Source of the DNA: Nitriliruptorales bacterium
GTDB lineage: Bacteria; Actinomycetota; Nitriliruptoria; Euzebyales; Egibacteraceae
Direction of reading: 5' to 3'
Assembly (NCBI GenBank): GCA_007133145.1
Contig: SLNF01000252.1
Location: 1-19,177, forward strand
Length of the DNA: 19,177 nt
Positions 16,088-19,177 of the stretch are shown here, piece by piece. The position numbers were made by a program, and so were the translations under genes. Numbering within the stretch: the stretch's first letter is position 1; every line of letters starts with the position of its first letter. A model generated the notes under the pieces. The model was not told the origin of the DNA. It worked only from the letters and a program-made list of their open reading frames with translations, and made no database searches.

Positions 16088-16993
16088 TCAAGCGCGGCGG
16101 AGCCCCGAGGGCGGCGGCCCGAGCTCCTCGATGGTGTAGCCCCGCGGGTAGGAGCGACGGCGCTGACGCGTGTGCCACACGGGCCGGCGACGCGGGGGCA
16201 TGCGCGCCAGCGTCCTCGCCCGTGTGCGCATCACCGCCGCGACGAGGCGGCGCTCCGCCACGGTGGGTTGGGGGAAGCCGAACGCGTCGAGCAGTGGGGC
16301 ATCCATCATGGCGTGCACCCCGCGGGCGCCGAGCGGCCGCAACGGTGCGGGCAGCATCCAACTCAGGAAGAGGTCACGGGTCGCGCGCCCCACGATCTCG
16401 TTGGAGCGCGCGTAGCGGAAGTGCGCGTCCTCGTAGTCGCGGTTGAAGCGCTCGAACGACGCACGGTCACTGGGCAGGTCCTCGATGCCCATACGGTCAC
16501 CGACCTCGCGCCAGAACACGAAGGCGGCCTGCCGTTCGCCCTCGGTGGGGGCGCGCCATCCAAAGCGGGTGATCCACCGCTGGGGCTCGAACGTGAAGGT
16601 GCTCAACACGTAGAGGTAGTCGACGTTGCGGATCCGGAACCGCCCGTGGATCGCGTTCATCCGCGCGATCGCCCGCCGCCCCCGTGGGCTGTCGTAGCCG
16701 TGCTCCACGAACTCGGCGATGAGGAGGTCGGTGTCGTCGTAGCGGCGCTGCGGGCGCGCGGTGAACTCCCCGGTGCGCGCTAGCAGGCCTGAGATCCGTG
16801 GTGAGGCGAACGTCCGAAACAGCGCGAACTCCAGGGCCCTGGCAGTGTCCCACGGGAACTCCACCATGCCCGTCAGGCGCACGATCTGCTGGTGGTCGCG
16901 CTCGGGGTCGAGGGAGACGATCCGGTCGCGAACGGCGAAGCGGCCAGGCGCGCGCAGGCGAGGCGCACGACGTGCTGCCGCGTCGGGTGGCAT
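16088..16993 (-). CDS. MpaB/rubber-oxygenase-like (DUF2236) family protein
   Basis: A 301-residue product from ATG 16993-16991, preceded by GAGGCGAGG. The longer open frame to 17110 adds an unlike, Arg/Ser-rich segment and is rejected. The family includes fungal MpaB oxygenase and latex-clearing-protein-like heme oxygenases; members in actinobacteria are mostly uncharacterised. Hallmarks seen are EFPWDTARALEFALFRTFA (45-63), RMNAIHGRFRIRN (111-123) and DYLYVLSTFTFEPQRW (125-140). An arginine/proline-rich tail follows about residue 260. It lies 690 bp upstream of the secreted-protein start, same strand, separated by a hairpin, so co-transcription with the PKS-NRPS is unlikely. A tailoring role cannot be excluded. 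Family call is firm; substrate unknown. Confidence 0.85.
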   Translation of the reverse strand: MPPDAAARRAPRLRAPGRFAVRDRIVSLDPERDHQQIVRLTGMVEFPWDTARALEFALFRTFASPRISGLLARTGEFTARPQRRYDDTDLLIAEFVEHGYDSPRGRRAIARMNAIHGRFRIRNVDYLYVLSTFTFEPQRWITRFGWRAPTEGERQAAFVFWREVGDRMGIEDLPSDRASFERFNRDYEDAHFRYARSNEIVGRATRDLFLSWMLPAPLRPLGARGVHAMMDAPLLDAFGFPQPTVAERRLVAAVMRTRARTLARMPPRRRPVWHTRQRRRSYPRGYTIEELGPPPSGLRRA

Positions 16994-17046
16994 GGCCTCG
17001 CCTCGTCGTCCGTCGCTCAAGGCCGAGGAGGGGCGCGTCGCGCAGC

Positions 17047-17074
17047 ATCCTAGCGACCGACGGCGCGAGAACCA
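17047..17074 (-). promoter_or_regulatory. Possible promoter of the MpaB-family gene
   Basis: On the minus strand TAGGAT (complement of 17047-17052) is a good -10 box. A weak -35-like TGGTTC (17069-17074) lies 16 bases upstream. Transcription would start near 17040, leaving a leader of about 45 bases before the ATG at 16993. The 183-bp gap after the membrane-protein gene makes a separate promoter reasonable. Confidence 0.35.
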
Positions 17075-17176
17075 GGGGGTCGTGGCCCATTCGCTGCGTG
17101 TGGCCGTCACCGGCGCAGCCCGCCGGGGCGTCCCAGGGCTCGCTGTCGCCAGGATGGGACGGCCGCGCCCCGCGCG

Positions 17177-18043
17177 TTAAGGCCGACGCCTCGTTGAACG
17201 GTGGTCCTCGGCCTGCGGCCGAGGAGGGGTGACCCGGCGCATGCCGATCTGCAGGGCCGTGAGCGCGGCGAGCGTGCCGCCGAGCAGCGCCACGAACACG
17301 GCGGTCGCCGCAGGCCCTGCGGTGAAGTCGGCGCCGGCTCGCAGCGCGCCGACGGCCACGAGGGCCAGCCCCAAGGTTGCGCTCTCGACGTGCAGGCGCA
17401 GGGCGCTCCAGCGCGCTTCGAACAAGAACGCCAGCCACATCGCGCCGATGAAGGCCAGGAAGGACGCCAGGGTGCGCGTCGTCAGCGGGGTCAACTCCCA
17501 CGGCCACAGCGCCATGCCGACTTCGGGACGCGCGTAGAAGGACAGCGCCACGATGATCTGCACGACGCCGACGGCGCCCACCGTGCGCCGCACCCACCGT
17601 GGCACGAGCGGGGTGCCCGGAGCGGGCGCACCCGGGTCGTACCGCCGGTTGAGGATCCACACCGTGGGCAGCAGAACCGGGGTAATGAGGTACACGACGA
17701 GCCATGCCCAGAACGACACGTGCCCGTGGCTGAACAGTTCCCAGTGCAGCAAGGTCGCGCCGAGCAGACCGACGGTGAGGACCGCGGCGACGAGGAACAC
17801 CACGCTGATGCGGTGCCATGCCCCGGCCCGCAGGGAGCGGAGGAAGAGCACCGCGCCCGCGGCGTAGCCGCCACCGACCGCCAACGAGGTCATCTCCGGG
17901 CCCATCGGCCAGGCCCACAGCGCCTCGGTGTCGCCGGGGAAGAGGGTGAGGATCGCCCCGGCGGCCAGGAGGATGGGTGCGACGAGCAGCGCCACCCACC
18001 ACGTGAGTGGCAGCACACGGTCGTCGCGCAGACGTTCACCCAT
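17177..18043 (-). CDS. Eight-helix integral membrane protein, function unknown
   Basis: A 288-residue product with about eight hydrophobic segments, roughly at residues 14-35, 48-68, 79-100, 106-128, 150-168, 190-208, 217-236 and 243-265. The C-terminus is short, charged and probably cytoplasmic (RRVTPPRPQAEDH). Conserved-looking motifs between helices are TLLHWELFSHGHVSFWAW and WPWELTPLTTRT. I recall this pattern from unnamed membrane proteins of actinobacteria but know no function. The start ATG at 18043-18041 has only GAGG directly against it, which is poor spacing; an initiation site slightly different from this is possible. It diverges from the plus-strand gene at 18224 and precedes the MpaB-family gene by 183 bp. 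The last codons include an 8-bp perfect hairpin (17206-17224). Confidence 0.75.
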   Translation of the reverse strand: MGERLRDDRVLPLTWWVALLVAPILLAAGAILTLFPGDTEALWAWPMGPEMTSLAVGGGYAAGAVLFLRSLRAGAWHRISVVFLVAAVLTVGLLGATLLHWELFSHGHVSFWAWLVVYLITPVLLPTVWILNRRYDPGAPAPGTPLVPRWVRRTVGAVGVVQIIVALSFYARPEVGMALWPWELTPLTTRTLASFLAFIGAMWLAFLFEARWSALRLHVESATLGLALVAVGALRAGADFTAGPAATAVFVALLGGTLAALTALQIGMRRVTPPRPQAEDHRSTRRRP

Positions 18044-18211
18044 CCTCGGCGACCGTTCGCTCCGGGGATTTGGCGTCGATCACGACTGCGGGTGCGACGA
18101 CCATGGCTGGCTGCCCCCTCACCGCCGTTCAGGCACGATCGTTCCATCCCGAACTGCCGACCACAAGGCTGCGATCTCCCCCGCTCCGTGCCGACCGGCC
18201 GGGGGGCCGGT

Positions 18212-18217
18212 TAGGCT
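18212..18217 (+). promoter_or_regulatory. -10 box implying a leaderless transcript
   Basis: TAGGCT ends six bases before the ATG at 18224, which places the expected transcription start on or next to the A of the start codon. No ribosome-binding site is present. This is the standard arrangement of leaderless actinobacterial genes. The -35 region is weak. Confidence 0.45.
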
Positions 18218-18223
18218 GCGTCG

Positions 18224-18934
18224 ATGGGATCGGCGGACTCCGGCCATGAGCCCTCGGGTGCTGGGCTACGGGGGATACCGGGCGTGCCCGAGAGTCGCCT
18301 CACCGCCGCCGACGCAGCACGGTTGCCCTCCACAACGCCGTCGCCGCCGTGGGACACGACCGTCGACGCCGTGCTGTGGACGCACCGTGCGACCGCTGCA
18401 GCCGGCGCGGCGCTGCCTCGGGGAGTTCGTGCCCGCCGGGTGGCCCGGTTCGCGGTTGCTGGATTCGTGCGCTACCACGCCACGCCAGTGGGGTCCTACG
18501 ACGAGTTGCTGGCCTCGCCCACGCTCGTCCGTGGCGGCCTCTGGCGTCTGCACGTGCCGCTCATCGCGGTCGATTCGCTGACCTCCCTGCACGCCGGACG
18601 GGCGCACTGGGCGTTGCCGAAGAGTCTCGCGGAGTTCTCGGCAGCGCCCGCCGGCAGATGCTCACTGGAAGCCCGCGGGGTGGGCTGGTCGGTGCGTGTC
18701 GCGGTCGTCACCCGCGGGCCTGCCGTGCCCGCCGTGCTGCGGGTATCGCTCGCGCAGGTGCGGGCCGCTGGCGACGTGATCACGATCCCCGTGACGTGCC
18801 GAGGCCCGGCACAGATCGCGCGGGTCGCGGTGACCTTGGGCGACGCGCCCTCCTTCGCCGACTGGTTGCGCCCGGGCCGCCATCTCGGGGTGTTGCTGCG
18901 CGGCGTCCGCTTGCGGCTGGGATCTCCCAGCTGA
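18224..18934 (+). CDS. Acetoacetate-decarboxylase-superfamily protein
   Basis: A 236-residue protein with the superfamily pattern PVGSYDELL (88-96), then VDSLTSLHAGRAHWALPKSL (116-135). Lys133 in LPKSL fits the position of the Schiff-base lysine of acetoacetate decarboxylase. The second lysine usual in true decarboxylases (K-K) is Ser134, so the substrate and even the reaction may differ. Many such proteins in actinobacteria are uncharacterised. The start at 18224 is supported by a -10 box six bases upstream (leaderless). A GTG at 18284 after GGGGGA is the alternative and would drop 20 unstructured residues. A 7-bp inverted repeat (18916-18931) abuts the stop codon. It is transcribed away from the membrane-protein gene. 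No domain is missing compared with the family, which is about 230-260 residues. Confidence 0.8.
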   Translation: MGSADSGHEPSGAGLRGIPGVPESRLTAADAARLPSTTPSPPWDTTVDAVLWTHRATAAAGAALPRGVRARRVARFAVAGFVRYHATPVGSYDELLASPTLVRGGLWRLHVPLIAVDSLTSLHAGRAHWALPKSLAEFSAAPAGRCSLEARGVGWSVRVAVVTRGPAVPAVLRVSLAQVRAAGDVITIPVTCRGPAQIARVAVTLGDAPSFADWLRPGRHLGVLLRGVRLRLGSPS

Positions 18935-19177
18935 GACCGCCGACGCGACCGTGGGGCGACGCACGTCCGCTCCACCATGGCGCCTCCGGGCCCGTGCCGG
19001 GGCCACCGCTCATGGGCGGCGCGGCGCGGCCTCGCTTCCGGTGGCGTCGATGTCGCGCCCAACCGCAGGGCTTCGCCGGCGTCGACGGGGTCATGCTCGA
19101 GCGACTCGAGCACCACCGCCCCCCGTGCCACCTCCGCATCGCAGACCGGCCAGCCCCCGCCCGACGCCGCCGTGGCG

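Noticed and set aside
16994..17110. Longer MpaB-family start at 17110
   Set aside because: The added residues do not resemble the family, and the start at 16993 has GAGG spacing and leaves the conserved region whole. A -10 box also falls within the extension.
18937..19177. Minus-strand frame open from the right edge (reads GAVVLESLEHDPVDAGEALR)
   Set aside because: About 40 codons look coding and could be the end of a gene beyond the edge, but the frame has no stop until 18496, deep inside the opposite strand of the ADC-superfamily gene. It is too uncertain to call.
1..19177. CRISPR arrays, insertion sequences, rRNA genes
   Set aside because: No spaced direct repeats other than the in-frame coding array, no transposase motifs and no rRNA segments were seen on either strand.

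Overview
This is a strongly G+C-rich window with actinobacterial-type coding. Codon third positions are almost all G or C, translation overlaps through TTGA, TANNNT -10 boxes occur, and the gene families are ones common in high-GC Gram-positives. I cannot name the genus. The biosynthetic centre is a compact polyketide/peptide locus on the minus strand.

Left part (1-2251). The window opens inside a BspA-like (DUF285) surface-repeat gene made of 75-bp units, closed by a perfect 9-bp hairpin. Next comes a broken gene for an exported, extremely acidic protein, whose reading frame changes at least twice. After that is an apparently gene-free stretch ending in the 3' portion of a tRNA-Arg(ACG) with no 5' half. 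That fragment looks like an attachment-site scar. Its orientation suggests that everything to its left belongs to, or once belonged to, an integrated element, while the biosynthetic locus lies on the chromosome side.

Centre (2451-15397, minus strand). Three genes are read leftward with 36 bp and then a 3-nt-offset stop/start overlap between them. They are a small secreted, probably beta-barrel protein; an 11.6-kb gene for one 3853-residue PKS-NRPS; and an Sfp-type phosphopantetheinyl transferase. The synthase reads KS-AT-DH-cMT-psiKR-ER-KR-ACP-C-A-PCP-TE. It begins directly with the KS, with no loading or docking domain, and ends with its own thioesterase. The transferase would arm the ACP and PCP. 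The predicted logic is a fully reduced, alpha-methylated acyl chain, possibly built by iterative use of the single PKS module as in fungal highly reducing PKSs. That chain is condensed with one amino acid and released by the TE. About 690 bp without a gene precede the secreted-protein start and presumably hold the operon's control region.

Right part (16054-19177). A hairpin separates the locus from a minus-strand MpaB/DUF2236-family oxygenase gene and a minus-strand gene for an eight-helix membrane protein of unknown function. Diverging from the latter is a plus-strand acetoacetate-decarboxylase-superfamily gene with what looks like a leaderless promoter. I see no firm link between these three genes and the PKS-NRPS.
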